Origin: an uncultured Bacteroidota bacterium
GTDB lineage: Bacteria > Bacteroidota > Bacteroidia > Flavobacteriales > Flavobacteriaceae
DNA: 64,000 nucleotides
Assembly (NCBI GenBank): GCA_902546725.1
Contig: CACCLB010000001.1
Location: 124,001-188,000 of the forward strand
Reading direction: 5' to 3'
The position numbers were made by a program, and so were the translations under genes. The notes beneath the pieces are model-generated. The model did not search any database, was not told the DNA's origin, and saw only the letters and a program-made list of their open reading frames with translations. Positions 27,694-37,225 of the stretch are shown in pieces. The stretch's first letter is position 1; every line of letters starts with the position of its first letter.

Positions 27694-30510
27694 GTGGGAT
27701 ACGACTTCAAGAATATTGAAAAGAAATGGCAGGCCCACTGGGCGAAAAATCAGACTTTTAAAGCTGAAAACCATTCTGAAAAACCAAAGTTTTACGTTTT
27801 GGATATGTTTCCTTACCCCTCTGGAGCTGGGCTTCATGTAGGACATCCGTTAGGATATATTGCCAGTGATATTTATTCGCGTTACAAAAGGCATAAGGGA
27901 TTTAATGTCCTACACCCTCAGGGTTATGACTCTTTTGGCTTACCAGCGGAGCAGTACGCTATACAAACAGGTCAGCATCCAGCAAAAACAACACAGGAAA
28001 ATATAAACCGTTACCGCGAACAATTGGATCAAATGGGCTTTTCATTTGATTGGAGTCGTGAAGTGAGAACTTCGGAGCCTGATTTTTACAAATGGACTCA
28101 ATGGATTTTTCTACTCTTGTTCGATCATTATTATTGTAAAACTACTGACCGAGCAAGGCCGATAGCTCACCTGGTTGAGCGCTTTGAAAAGGAAGGAAAT
28201 CGAGCTATTGATGCGGTTTGTGATACTACAACTCCACAATTTTCTGTTGGTGAGTGGAACGCTTTTTCTTCTGAAAAAAAGCAAGAGCTCTTGCTAAACT
28301 ATCGTTTGGCTTATTTATCTGAATCAGAGGTGAATTGGTGTGCAGATTTAGGGACCGTATTAGCTAATGATGAAATTATCAACGGTGTTTCTGAACGCGG
28401 AGGTTATCCAGTGACCAAGAAAAAAATGAGACAGTGGAGCATGCGTATTGGTGCTTATGCCGAAAGGTTACTTCAAGGTCTGGAACGTATCGATTGGCCA
28501 GAATCTTTAAAAGAAATGCAGCGAAACTGGATAGGCAAGTCTATTGGAGCTAAGGTGTTTTTTCAAATAGAAGGTCACGATAAAAAAATTGAGGTCTTTA
28601 CCACCAGACCTGACACCATTTTTGGAGTTACTTTCATGACACTCGCTCCTGAATTGGAGTTGGTTCAAGAAATCACCCATTCAGATCATAAGGAAGCTGT
28701 AGATGCCTATATTGAAGAAACTCAGAAGCGAACTCAACGCGAGCGCATGGCGGATGTCAAAAATTCGACAGGAGTTTTTACAGGGGGTTATGTACTTCAC
28801 CCCTTTACGCAGGAACGAATACCTATTTGGATAGGGGATTACGTATTGGCGGACTACGGAACAGGAGCAGTTATGGCAGTTCCATGTGGGGATCAACGCG
28901 ATTACGACTTTGCCAAACATTTCGACATTCCAATTAAAAATATTTTTAAAGATGTTTCTATAGAAGAGGAAGCATTTACAGATAAAGGTACAGCGGTCAT
29001 TGATCACTCTGATTTTTTAACTGGACTCTCGTATAAAGAGGCGATGAAAACAGTCATTGACCAATTGGAAAAACAAGGTAGCGGTGAAGGGACAATAAAC
29101 TACAGGCTTAGGGACGCCATTTTCAGTAGACAGCGTTATTGGGGAGAGCCCATTCCTATTTATTATAAAAATAAATTACCTCAACCACTTGAGCTTAAGC
29201 ATTTACCTTTAAACCTTCCTGATGTAGAGAAATACCTGCCTACCCCAGAAGGAGCTCCTCCTTTGGGGAATGCGGAAAGTTGGGCTTGGGATACCCAGGA
29301 AGAGAAAGTTGTAGACAACAAGCTTATAGACAACAAGACAATTTTCCCGTTGGAGTTAAATACCATGCCTGGCTGGGCCGGAAGCTCTTGGTATTTTTAC
29401 CGTTATATGGACGCTCAGAATACTGAGAATTTTGTGGGTAAAGATGCTGTAAACTATTGGAAAGAAGTTGATTTATATTTGGGGGGTATTGAACATGCAA
29501 CAGGACACTTACTTTACTCTCGTTTTTGGCAGAAATTCTTATTTGATTTGAATTTATTGCCAGTAGAAGAATACGCTAAAAAGTTGATCAATCAAGGGAT
29601 GATATTGGGTACTTCCGCTTTTATTTATAGAAAGCCAGGAACACAAACCTATATTTCTAAAGATAAGTTGGAAGATGTAGAGCAGTTCGAGCCTATTCGG
29701 GTTGATGTAAATCTGGTAAACAGTGCAGATGAATTAGACTTGACAGGAGTTAGGAAATGGCAACCCCAGTTCGAAAAAGCTGATTTTAAACTCAGTAATG
29801 GAGTTTTTAAAGTTGGTAGAGAGGTGGAAAAAATGTCTAAGTCCAAATACAATGTAGTCAACCCTGACGAAATATGTGAGCAATACGGTGCGGATACTTT
29901 AAGAATGTACGAAATGTTTTTAGGGCCGATTGAACAAGCAAAGCCCTGGAATACTGCTGGGATTTCAGGAGTACATAACTTCCTCAAGAAATACTGGAGA
30001 CTATTTTTTAATGATGATGAGTTGGTAGTACACGATCAAGAGCCTTCAAAGCAAGAGTTAAAAATTTTGCACGAAACAATTAAAAAGATCACAATTGATA
30101 TTGAAAACTTTTCATTCAACACCTGTATTAGTGCATTGATGATTTGCGTTAATGAATTGACCAGTTTAAAAACACATAGCAAATCAATATTGAGCCCCTT
30201 AACACTTTTGCTTTCCCCTTTTGCGCCTCATTTAGCTTCAGAGGTTTGGAGTGTGTTGGGTAACGAAAGCACTATAGATTATGTTGACTTTCCGATTGCG
30301 AATGAAGCTTATCTAGTAGAAGACACCAAAACTTATCCAGTATCTTTTAATGGTAAAATGCGTTTTACCTTGGAACTGTCCTTAGATTTAGACAATGTGG
30401 CAATTCAAGAAGCGGTGCTTCAAGATTCAAGATCAGCTGAGTATTTGGGAGGGAAGACTCCAAAAAAATGGATTATTGTTCCTAATAAAATCATCAATAT
30501 AGTGTTTTAA
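27694..30510 (+). CDS. leuS: leucine--tRNA ligase
   Basis: This class I synthetase charges tRNA-Leu and edits mischarged products. The 938 residues contain the HIGH-type motif HVGH (residues 48-51, in GAGLHVGHPLGY), an editing CP1 domain with TTRPDTIFGVTF, and the KMSKS loop EKMSKSKYNVV near 712. The start codon is GTG; it gives the normal MGYDFKNIEKKW beginning, and no ATG lies nearby. A promoter lies directly upstream. Confidence 0.97.
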   Translation: MGYDFKNIEKKWQAHWAKNQTFKAENHSEKPKFYVLDMFPYPSGAGLHVGHPLGYIASDIYSRYKRHKGFNVLHPQGYDSFGLPAEQYAIQTGQHPAKTTQENINRYREQLDQMGFSFDWSREVRTSEPDFYKWTQWIFLLLFDHYYCKTTDRARPIAHLVERFEKEGNRAIDAVCDTTTPQFSVGEWNAFSSEKKQELLLNYRLAYLSESEVNWCADLGTVLANDEIINGVSERGGYPVTKKKMRQWSMRIGAYAERLLQGLERIDWPESLKEMQRNWIGKSIGAKVFFQIEGHDKKIEVFTTRPDTIFGVTFMTLAPELELVQEITHSDHKEAVDAYIEETQKRTQRERMADVKNSTGVFTGGYVLHPFTQERIPIWIGDYVLADYGTGAVMAVPCGDQRDYDFAKHFDIPIKNIFKDVSIEEEAFTDKGTAVIDHSDFLTGLSYKEAMKTVIDQLEKQGSGEGTINYRLRDAIFSRQRYWGEPIPIYYKNKLPQPLELKHLPLNLPDVEKYLPTPEGAPPLGNAESWAWDTQEEKVVDNKLIDNKTIFPLELNTMPGWAGSSWYFYRYMDAQNTENFVGKDAVNYWKEVDLYLGGIEHATGHLLYSRFWQKFLFDLNLLPVEEYAKKLINQGMILGTSAFIYRKPGTQTYISKDKLEDVEQFEPIRVDVNLVNSADELDLTGVRKWQPQFEKADFKLSNGVFKVGREVEKMSKSKYNVVNPDEICEQYGADTLRMYEMFLGPIEQAKPWNTAGISGVHNFLKKYWRLFFNDDELVVHDQEPSKQELKILHETIKKITIDIENFSFNTCISALMICVNELTSLKTHSKSILSPLTLLLSPFAPHLASEVWSVLGNESTIDYVDFPIANEAYLVEDTKTYPVSFNGKMRFTLELSLDLDNVAIQEAVLQDSRSAEYLGGKTPKKWIIVPNKIINIVF

Positions 30511-30541
30511 TACACTGTTTTTAAAGTGTTAATTTTTATTT
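30511..30541 (+). terminator. weak terminator-like hairpin after leuS
   Basis: The sequence ACACT, a T-rich loop and AGTGT form a 5-bp stem, followed by TAATTTTTATTT right after the leuS stop. The stem is short and AT-rich, so this is only a candidate. Confidence 0.35.
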
Positions 30542-30586
30542 CTGATCCCAGAAATAGGTAGTTTTAATTTAATTTTACAAACAAAA

Positions 30587-31279
30587 ATGGGTAGTTATTA
30601 TTTAATTATTATTCTTATTTCACTTGCAAGTATGTGGGTGAGTAGCACGCTTAAGCGTAAGTTTAAAACCTATTCACAAAAGCAATTGCGAAATGGGATG
30701 TCGGGTAAAGAGATTGCTGAACAGATGTTGAGTGATCATGGAATTCGAGATGTAAAAGTCATCTCAGTTCGAGGTTCTTTGACTGATCATTACAATCCTC
30801 AAAAGAAAACAGTCAATCTTAGTGAGTCCGTGTACAATGAACGTAATGCTGCTGCTGCTGCAGTAGCTGCCCATGAATGTGGCCATGCCGTTCAACACGC
30901 TCAGGGCTACAAATGGCTTCAAATCCGCTCAACCTTGGTTCCTATGGTCAGTGTGGCGTCTAATATGTCCATGCTCGTTATTATTGCCGGTTTGGTGCTA
31001 ATGCAAATCGTTCCTTATGGTTTTACTATTGCAGCCATAGGTGTAGGTCTTTTTGGAGTAGGTACCCTTTTCAGTTTTATTACCCTCCCTGTCGAATACG
31101 ATGCGAGCAATAGAGCTTTAGCTTGGTTACAGCGAAAAAATATGGTCTCAAGAGAAGAGCTTGCAGGAGCTCAAGACAGTTTGAAATGGGCAGCCAGAAC
31201 CTATGTAGTAGCTGCTTTAGGCTCTTTGGCTACACTTGCTTATTTTGCTTTTCAAGTATTTGGAGGAAGAAGAAATTAA
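30587..31279 (+). CDS. YugP-type zinc metallopeptidase (membrane)
   Basis: This 230-residue membrane protein carries the zinc-protease motif HECGH (His96, Glu97, His100), in a segment AAHECGHAVQHAQGY typical of the Zn_peptidase_2/YugP family. It has a span at the N-terminus, spans near 118-160, and one at the C-terminus. The substrate is not known. It is convergent with the Lrp gene, one base apart. Confidence 0.9.
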   Translation: MGSYYLIIILISLASMWVSSTLKRKFKTYSQKQLRNGMSGKEIAEQMLSDHGIRDVKVISVRGSLTDHYNPQKKTVNLSESVYNERNAAAAAVAAHECGHAVQHAQGYKWLQIRSTLVPMVSVASNMSMLVIIAGLVLMQIVPYGFTIAAIGVGLFGVGTLFSFITLPVEYDASNRALAWLQRKNMVSREELAGAQDSLKWAARTYVVAALGSLATLAYFAFQVFGGRRN

Positions 31280-31280
31280 C

Positions 31281-31751
31281 TTAAACCTTGATCTGACGAT
31301 CCAATTGTTGTTGAAGGGAAATAAAGGTCTCTGTTCTTGATACCCCCTCTACTGACTGAATTTTCTTGTTTAGTAATTCCATCAAGTGTTCGTTGTCCCT
31401 GCAAAGTAGTTTTACAAAAATACTCCAGTTTCCAGTAGTATAGTGACATTCAATTACCTCATCAATCTGTTCTAATTGCTTTACCGCTTCTGGATTTCGA
31501 ATTGCTTTATCTAAGTAAATACCAATAAATGCCATTGTTTTAAAACCCAATATTTTTGGATTTAAAATAATTTGTGATCCAGATATCACCTCAGCTTTTT
31601 CTAACTTTTTTAAACGTTGATGAACCGCAGCACCAGAAATCCCAGTTTCTTTTGAAATGGCCATTATAGGAGTACGTGCATCTTGAGTTAGTAGCCTGAG
31701 GATAATTTTATCAATACCATCGATTGTTATTTTTTGTTCTGATATTTTCAT
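31281..31751 (-). CDS. Lrp/AsnC family transcriptional regulator
   Basis: This 156-residue protein has an N-terminal winged helix-turn-helix (about 12-65, with ISKETGISGAAVHQRLKKLE) and a C-terminal RAM ligand domain (IGIYLDKAIRN to VSRTETFISL). The family senses amino acids and forms octamers. It is divergent from the DUF423 gene, which is a possible target together with itself. Confidence 0.92.
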   Translation of the reverse strand: MKISEQKITIDGIDKIILRLLTQDARTPIMAISKETGISGAAVHQRLKKLEKAEVISGSQIILNPKILGFKTMAFIGIYLDKAIRNPEAVKQLEQIDEVIECHYTTGNWSIFVKLLCRDNEHLMELLNKKIQSVEGVSRTETFISLQQQLDRQIKV

Positions 31752-31819
31752 TATTTAGTTTAAAATATAAGGTTTAAGTTTTATTTTTATTGTAAATTTA
31801 AATAAAATAGTCGAATTAG

Positions 31820-32206
31820 ATGAAAAGAAAAATGCGCCTCTTTGGGGGGCTTTTTATGGTTTTTGGTATTCTTTTGGGAGCCTTAGGGAGTCATTACTTT
31901 AAACGTATTCTCAGCGTTGAGGCTTTGGAAAGCTTCGAAGTCGGCTTGCGTTATCTCATTTATCACGGCTTGGCCTTGCTACTCCTTTCGGGTATAAGTT
32001 TTAAAAGCCCGAAAGAAAAAAAGCGAATTTTTTATTTGATATTGTGGGGGACTCTTATTTTTTCAGGCAGTATATTCTTGCTTTCTTTTAAGAATCTCAT
32101 TCCGTTTTCAATTGCTTTTTTAGGTCCCATTACCCCTGTAGGTGGGATGGCATTAATACTCGCATGGAGTTTAACAACTCTTAGTTTTTTTAAAAAAGGA
32201 AATTAA
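31820..32206 (+). CDS. DUF423 family membrane protein
   Basis: This 128-residue protein has four likely spans. The conserved DUF423 pattern is visible: an N-terminal GxxxGALGSH-type segment (GILLGALGSHYF), then LIYHGLALLLL, then a C-terminal TPVGGMALILAW. Function is unknown. It abuts the convergent hemD-like gene with no spacer. Confidence 0.88.
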   Translation: MKRKMRLFGGLFMVFGILLGALGSHYFKRILSVEALESFEVGLRYLIYHGLALLLLSGISFKSPKEKKRIFYLILWGTLIFSGSIFLLSFKNLIPFSIAFLGPITPVGGMALILAWSLTTLSFFKKGN

Positions 32207-32950
32207 TTACTTGTTTACCTTTTCGATATAGTTTTCAATTGCCATAGTCATGGATGGCGTCTCAGGGGTAGGTGCTTTGATGTTGATTTTAAGACCGGCA
32301 TCCTCAGCTGCTTTGGTTGTAGAATTTCCATACACAGCGATTCGCGTATTGTTTTGTTCGAAATCGGGAAAATTTTTAAATAAAGACTCAATCCCAGAAG
32401 GACTAAAAAACACAAGGATGTCGTAATAAACATCTCTAAGATCTGACAAGTCACTCACTACGGTACGGTATAAAATACCACGCTGCCAATTGACCTTGAT
32501 CGTATCTAAAAAGTCAGGTATTTCGGGTTTTAAAATGTCAGAGGTAGGGAAGAGGTAGGTTTCCTTCCCAAATTTTTTAAAAGTACTTTCCAGGTTTTTA
32601 ATGCTTCGTTCACCTACATAGATTTTTCTTTTGCGATAGACCACATACTTCTGTAGGTAATAAGCTACTGCCTCTGATTGGCAAAAGTATTTGGTACTGT
32701 CTGGGACAGTAAAGCGCATTTCTTTACAAAGACGAAAAAAATGGTCTACTGCATTTCTACTTGTCAATATAATGTTTTGAAAATTATTGAAATCAATTTT
32801 TTGTTGCCTTACTTCTTTCCCACTAAGTCCCTCAACGTGAATAAACGGTCTAAAATTGACAGTTAATTTGTGTTTTTCTCTGAGTCGACTGTAAGGTGAT
32901 TTTTCTGAGGAAGGTTCAGGTTGGGAAACTAAAATAGTTTTCACTTTCAT
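32207..32950 (-). CDS. hemD: uroporphyrinogen-III synthase family protein
   Basis: This 247-residue protein fits the HemD fold, which cyclises hydroxymethylbilane in haem and sirohaem synthesis. Recognisable parts are NIILTSRNAVDHFF, DILVFFSPSGIESLF and the end segment IAVYGNSTTKAAEDAGLKI. The family has little sequence conservation, so identification rests on these and on length. It follows the DUF4271 gene by 12 bases. Confidence 0.85.
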   Translation of the reverse strand: MKVKTILVSQPEPSSEKSPYSRLREKHKLTVNFRPFIHVEGLSGKEVRQQKIDFNNFQNIILTSRNAVDHFFRLCKEMRFTVPDSTKYFCQSEAVAYYLQKYVVYRKRKIYVGERSIKNLESTFKKFGKETYLFPTSDILKPEIPDFLDTIKVNWQRGILYRTVVSDLSDLRDVYYDILVFFSPSGIESLFKNFPDFEQNNTRIAVYGNSTTKAAEDAGLKINIKAPTPETPSMTMAIENYIEKVNK

Positions 32951-32962
32951 AATTACGTCTAA

Positions 32963-33628
32963 TTACAATTTTATTTCAATAAAAATAAAATAGACCCAAA
33001 TCCATGGCGCTATTTTGAAAGTGCAAAGATAAAGAATAATATAAATAAGCTCCTCTGGATGTGATCTAAAAAAAGAAAAAAATATTCTGAATTGATTGAG
33101 GATCCAATTTAAGAGTAAAAGCACCATAAGACATTCAGTAATGAGGGAAGGAAGACTGCTGTAATTCCATATAAAAATGAGTCCAATTAAAAAAAACGAG
33201 GATTGGGTAGCAAAAGTGAAGGTTTTATAAGTAGGGAGATAGATGTATTTTTCAAAACCCAGTTGCCTCGAGATAAATTGGAAGAGTAGCTGTCTAGCCA
33301 AAAGCACAAAGCTTAAGCCTGATAATAAATAATAAAACTCAAAACTATACCGTAGTGGGTTTCTAGTATAAATTGACAAAGAAAAGTAAGTAAGGGACAA
33401 GGTGCAAATAATTAGTATAAAGCACAATAAATTAAAATAGCTAAAATAGTTGAGTTCTTTTTCGTGGCTGTATTTTCCAAAATAGACACGAGGTTTTAAA
33501 ATATTGATAAGACTCATAAATCGACTGGAGTCAAGTTTGTAAAGAACTAGGATTACTATTGAGTTGATCAAAAAGACCAAACTCATCCAATCTTGCTGTA
33601 GGTCTGGTCTGTATATCCATTCTCCCAT
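32963..33628 (-). CDS. DUF4271 domain-containing membrane protein
   Basis: This is a 221-residue integral membrane protein with about six hydrophobic spans and basic loops (for example PRVYFGKYSHEKE). Its position directly upstream of hemD and divergent from the polyprenol mannose synthase fits the DUF4271 family of Bacteroidota. The role is unknown. The minus strand has TAATTTTG at 33633-33640, very close to the ATG, so a leaderless message or a later start is possible. Confidence 0.8.
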   Translation of the reverse strand: MGEWIYRPDLQQDWMSLVFLINSIVILVLYKLDSSRFMSLINILKPRVYFGKYSHEKELNYFSYFNLLCFILIICTLSLTYFSLSIYTRNPLRYSFEFYYLLSGLSFVLLARQLLFQFISRQLGFEKYIYLPTYKTFTFATQSSFFLIGLIFIWNYSSLPSLITECLMVLLLLNWILNQFRIFFSFFRSHPEELIYIILYLCTFKIAPWIWVYFIFIEIKL

Positions 33629-33697
33629 AATCCAAAATTAAAGGTTTTCTAAAAAATTATTGTAGTAAACCAGGTGATATGTTGTCTTGACATTTGC

Positions 33698-33705
33698 TAC
33701 TTTTG
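33698..33705 (+). promoter_or_regulatory. candidate -7 box for the polyprenol mannose synthase operon
   Basis: TACTTTTG is an exact TAnnTTTG match 10 bases before the ATG at 33716. It lies inside the frame extension to 33674, which argues that translation starts at 33716. Confidence 0.55.
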
Positions 33706-33715
33706 TTCATACTCT

Positions 33716-34435
33716 ATGGAAAATACTTTAATCATCATTCCTACCTACAATGAAATTGAAAATATCGAGTCAATTATTGAAGCGGTTTTTTCAAATGAAT
33801 TGTCCTTGGATGTTTTGGTTGTAGATGATCAATCACCAGATGGGACCGCGGAACAGGTCCTAAAAATGATGGAAAAGTTTCCAAAACGATTATTCCTTGA
33901 GTCTAGAGCAGATAAGAAAGGCTTAGGAACTGCCTATGTTCATGGTTTTCACTGGGCACTAAGGCGAAATTATAGCTATGTTTTTGAAATGGATGCGGAT
34001 TTTTCACACAACCCTAAAGAACTTAGCTCAATGATGACTCTCTTAAAAGATCAAGCCGACTTAGTTGTGGGATCTCGGTATATTAAAGGAGTGAATGTAG
34101 TCAACTGGCCTTTGGAAAGGATATTACTATCCTACTTTGCCTCTTTATATGTTAGGTTGATAACAGGAATGCCAATTAAAGATGCAACAGCAGGTTTTGT
34201 AGGGTATAAAAGACAGGTTTTAGAAACTATAGATTTAGATCAAATCAAGTTTGTTGGTTATGCTTTTCAGATCGAACTCAAATACAAAGCATGGCTTAAA
34301 AAATTCAAACTGATTGAACACCCAATTATTTTTACCAATCGGGTAAAAGGGAAATCCAAAATGAATGGAAGTATTATTTGGGAAGCACTTTTTGGTGTTT
34401 TATTTTTACGCTTCTTTAAAAAGAGATTTCGATGA
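33716..34435 (+). CDS. polyprenol monophosphomannose synthase (GT2)
   Basis: This GT2 enzyme transfers mannose from GDP-mannose to a polyprenyl phosphate, giving a lipid-linked donor. The 239 residues show IIIPTYNEIENIE, VVDDQSPDGT, EMDADFSHNP (the DxD region) and DATAGFVGYKR, as in DPM1/Ppm1. It lacks the C-terminal membrane domain of some relatives. It overlaps the dihydroorotase start by 4 bases. The donor could feed a GT-C enzyme such as that at 56805-58163; this link is inference. Confidence 0.9.
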   Translation: MENTLIIIPTYNEIENIESIIEAVFSNELSLDVLVVDDQSPDGTAEQVLKMMEKFPKRLFLESRADKKGLGTAYVHGFHWALRRNYSYVFEMDADFSHNPKELSSMMTLLKDQADLVVGSRYIKGVNVVNWPLERILLSYFASLYVRLITGMPIKDATAGFVGYKRQVLETIDLDQIKFVGYAFQIELKYKAWLKKFKLIEHPIIFTNRVKGKSKMNGSIIWEALFGVLFLRFFKKRFR

Positions 34436-35778
34436 ATCAGTCCAACAAGCTAATTAAAAACGCAACACTAGTCAATGAGAATGAAATTCTTCAATGCGAC
34501 CTGTTGATTTGTGGAAATCGTATAGAGAAAATTGCTAGTAATATTGAGGTAAGCCCCAATTATGAAGTTATTGATGCAAGCGGGAAATACATCATTCCAG
34601 GTCTTATTGACGATCAGGTTCACTTTAGAGAACCGGGTCTGACCCATAAGGCTTGCATTCATACTGAGTCAAAAGCAGCCTTGGCAGGAGGTATTACCTC
34701 TTTTTTAGAGATGCCCAATACCAAACCTCAAACTACGACCAGAGCTGAGTGGGAAGCCAAAAATCGAATAGCTGCTGAAACTTCTTTTGCGAATTACGCT
34801 TTTATGTTTGGGGGCACCAATGATAATTTAGAAGAAATTTTAGCATTAGACAACAAACGTGTTCCTGCATTAAAACTCTTTTTGGGTTCGTCAACTGGAA
34901 ACATGTTGGTAGATAATCCTGAGGTATTGAGAGCTATTTTTAGCAGTACAAAATTGGTGATAGCTGTCCATTGTGAGGATGAACAATCCATAAGAACGAA
35001 TTTAAAAGCTGCACAAGAAAAATACGGTGATGATATTCCAATGGCTGAGCACCCGTTAATTAGAAGTGAGGAAGCTTGTTATTTATCCTCATCTCAGGCG
35101 GTTGCCTTAGCAAAGGAGACAGGAGCTCGTTTGCATGTTTTTCACGTTTCTACAGCTAAGGAGTTGGAATTATTTCGAAATGATATTCCATTAAAAGAGA
35201 AAAAAATTACTGCTGAGGTTTGTATCCACCATTTGTGGTTTTCAGCTGAAGATTACCAGACTAAAGGGACACGAATAAAATGGAACCCGGCCGTAAAAAC
35301 CAAAGAAGATAGAGCTGCACTATGGGAAGGTTTGAATACTGACCTATTAGACGTATTAGCTACTGATCACGCTCCTCATACTGAGGAGGAAAAAAATCAG
35401 GTTTATACTAAAGCCCCTTCTGGAGGTCCCCTTGTTCAGCATGCGCTACCAGCCTTACTCACCGCTTATCATCAAGGAAAAATTACACTTGAAAAAATTG
35501 TTCAGAAGGCGTGTCACAATCCAGCGTTACTTTTTGATGTAAAAGATCGAGGGTATATTCGAGAGGGATACTACGCAGATCTTGTCGTACTCGATCTAGA
35601 CAAAGAATTTGAGGTTACAAAAAAAGATGTCCTCTATCAATGTGGATGGTCTCCTTTTGAGGGAACCCAATTTAAAGGATATGTTGAAGCAACTTTGCTC
35701 AACGGACAATGGGCGTATTCTAAAGGACAGGTTCATCCTCAGTCAGCAGCCATGGAATTAACGTTTGATAGAGAATGA
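34432..35778 (+). CDS. pyrC: dihydroorotase (class I type) with altered metal site
   Basis: This 448-residue amidohydrolase fits the dihydroorotase step of pyrimidine synthesis. Conserved residues include Lys148 in VPALKLFLGS (the carboxylated lysine position), His180 in AVHCEDE, His238 in HVFHVST and Asp312 in ATDHAPHT. The usual first metal motif DxHxH reads IDDQVHFREPG, so the first His is replaced by Gln62 while His64 is kept. I believe this variant is common in Flavobacteria. Both ends overlap neighbouring genes by 4 bases. Confidence 0.88.
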   Translation: MNQSNKLIKNATLVNENEILQCDLLICGNRIEKIASNIEVSPNYEVIDASGKYIIPGLIDDQVHFREPGLTHKACIHTESKAALAGGITSFLEMPNTKPQTTTRAEWEAKNRIAAETSFANYAFMFGGTNDNLEEILALDNKRVPALKLFLGSSTGNMLVDNPEVLRAIFSSTKLVIAVHCEDEQSIRTNLKAAQEKYGDDIPMAEHPLIRSEEACYLSSSQAVALAKETGARLHVFHVSTAKELELFRNDIPLKEKKITAEVCIHHLWFSAEDYQTKGTRIKWNPAVKTKEDRAALWEGLNTDLLDVLATDHAPHTEEEKNQVYTKAPSGGPLVQHALPALLTAYHQGKITLEKIVQKACHNPALLFDVKDRGYIREGYYADLVVLDLDKEFEVTKKDVLYQCGWSPFEGTQFKGYVEATLLNGQWAYSKGQVHPQSAAMELTFDRE

Positions 35779-36143
35779 GAACAGTTGCAAGAAATTTCCT
35801 AAGCTTAATCTTGATCAGCATGATTTTATCATGTAGTTCAACTGGAGCTGTTGAAAAACCCGATAATTTGATAAAGGAATCGGTCATGGAAAGAGTATTG
35901 TACGACATTATAGTTTTGGAAGCCATGAGTACTTTTAAGCCTAAAAATCCAGATTTCGAGTCCGTTTATGGTAAGCCCTATATCTACAAAAAATACGGTA
36001 TAGACAGCTTGCAGTTGGTGCAGAGTGATAATTACTACGCTAAATTTCCACGCATCTATACCCGAATGTATTCCAATATTCAGAAGGGAATGGGTAAGGT
36101 TAAAGACAGTTTAACTGAGTTGGATAAGCTCCAAAGAAAATAG
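35775..36143 (+). CDS. DUF4296 domain lipoprotein
   Basis: This 122-residue protein has a lipoprotein signal (ISMILSCSS, with the lipid-bearing Cys at about 20), followed by a mostly helical DUF4296-type domain (VLYDIIVLEAM, YIYKKYGIDSLQ). It is translationally coupled to the dihydroorotase gene through an ATGA overlap. No function is known. It abuts the convergent epimerase gene without a spacer. Confidence 0.85.
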   Translation: MRTVARNFLSLILISMILSCSSTGAVEKPDNLIKESVMERVLYDIIVLEAMSTFKPKNPDFESVYGKPYIYKKYGIDSLQLVQSDNYYAKFPRIYTRMYSNIQKGMGKVKDSLTELDKLQRK

Positions 36144-37151
36144 TTAGGGATTGGAATGGTATTCCGCCGCAATTTCTTCAATAGTTTCAGTCGTGCTTTT
36201 ATAATTGAAGTCCAAGCTTCGTTCAATCTTTGACCCGTCGTATTTTTGAAGGTTACACAAGCTCTTAATAGTAGCTTGATTTAAAAAACTCTTTTTGAGT
36301 CCGAGAGCGTATGCAATTTTGTCAAGTATATAAAGCGAATAGAGAAGTGGTTTTGAAAGAGCCAATTTTGCTGACTTAACCTCTAAAGCCTTAGCCATTC
36401 GTTGAATTAAATCTTTGTATTTAATATTTTCTGCTACTAAAATAAACCGTTGGTTTTTTATGGAAGATTTCATCAATCCAACGAGTACATCAACCACATC
36501 ATCTACATCAACGATACCTGCATTACCTATAGGATAAAAGTTCATGCCTTTGGCTATCCGTTTGATTAAAGTTCCACTACTACGATTCAAAAAAGGACTT
36601 CCTAAAACAATACCTGGGTTGACGATAACGACCTCCAAGCCTTCTTGTGATCCTCTCCAAACTTCTAGCTCTGCACCGTATTTAGAATACGCATAAGGGG
36701 TGTGGATTTCGTTCGAATTCCAAAGATGTTCCTCATTTACAAGCTTTACAGCTGACTCTACACCTAGGGCAGTAACTGAGCTGAGGTAGCCAAATTTCCT
36801 AATCTTATACTTTAGGGCTAGGTTAACCAAGTTCGCTGTCCCTTCAATGTTGGTTTTAATTAACTTTTCAGTATGGTATTGAGCAAAAGAAACTTTTGCG
36901 GCACAGTGATAAACCTCGGTCACATTTGGAAAGATTTTTTCTAGCTGAACAAGATCGGTAAGGTCTGACTGATGCCATTGGATGCTGTCAAAGTATTCTG
37001 GATTTTTTGGAGCCATCACTTTAAAGAATTCGGCAACCTTTTCTATACTGCTTTCCCATCGGTAAAGAGCAAGGGTGCTAAGCTTGTCTTTAGCACAGGC
37101 TAAAAGTAGATGAGCGCCAATCATTCCCGTTCCTCCGGTAACCAAAATCAT
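36144..37151 (-). CDS. NAD-dependent epimerase/dehydratase family protein
   Basis: This is a 335-residue short-chain dehydrogenase of the extended type. The NAD motif is GGTGMIGAHL at about residues 5-14, followed by VYHCAAKVSF, and the active-site pair sits in YAYSKYGAE (YxxxK). The substrate is not evident. Similar proteins act on nucleotide sugars or on hydroxysteroid-like or dihydroflavonol-like compounds. It is divergent from tyrS. Confidence 0.88.
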   Translation of the reverse strand: MILVTGGTGMIGAHLLLACAKDKLSTLALYRWESSIEKVAEFFKVMAPKNPEYFDSIQWHQSDLTDLVQLEKIFPNVTEVYHCAAKVSFAQYHTEKLIKTNIEGTANLVNLALKYKIRKFGYLSSVTALGVESAVKLVNEEHLWNSNEIHTPYAYSKYGAELEVWRGSQEGLEVVIVNPGIVLGSPFLNRSSGTLIKRIAKGMNFYPIGNAGIVDVDDVVDVLVGLMKSSIKNQRFILVAENIKYKDLIQRMAKALEVKSAKLALSKPLLYSLYILDKIAYALGLKKSFLNQATIKSLCNLQKYDGSKIERSLDFNYKSTTETIEEIAAEYHSNP

Positions 37152-37183
37152 AGGAACGAAAGTACACTTTTTTGATTTTGATT

Positions 37184-37213
37184 TTTGGTTTACCTCAGAG
37201 AAATCTATCTTTA
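37184..37213 (+). promoter_or_regulatory. candidate promoter of tyrS
   Basis: TTTG at 37184-37187, an 18-base spacer, and TATCTTTA at 37206-37213 resemble the Bacteroidota promoter with one mismatch in the last base. The box ends 12 bases before the tyrS ATG. Confidence 0.5.
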
Positions 37214-37225
37214 CTCAAAAAATAA

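Noticed and set aside
33674..33715. N-terminal extension of the polyprenol mannose synthase
   Set aside because: The extension contains a TACTTTTG promoter box, and the conserved family sequence starts at the ATG at 33716.
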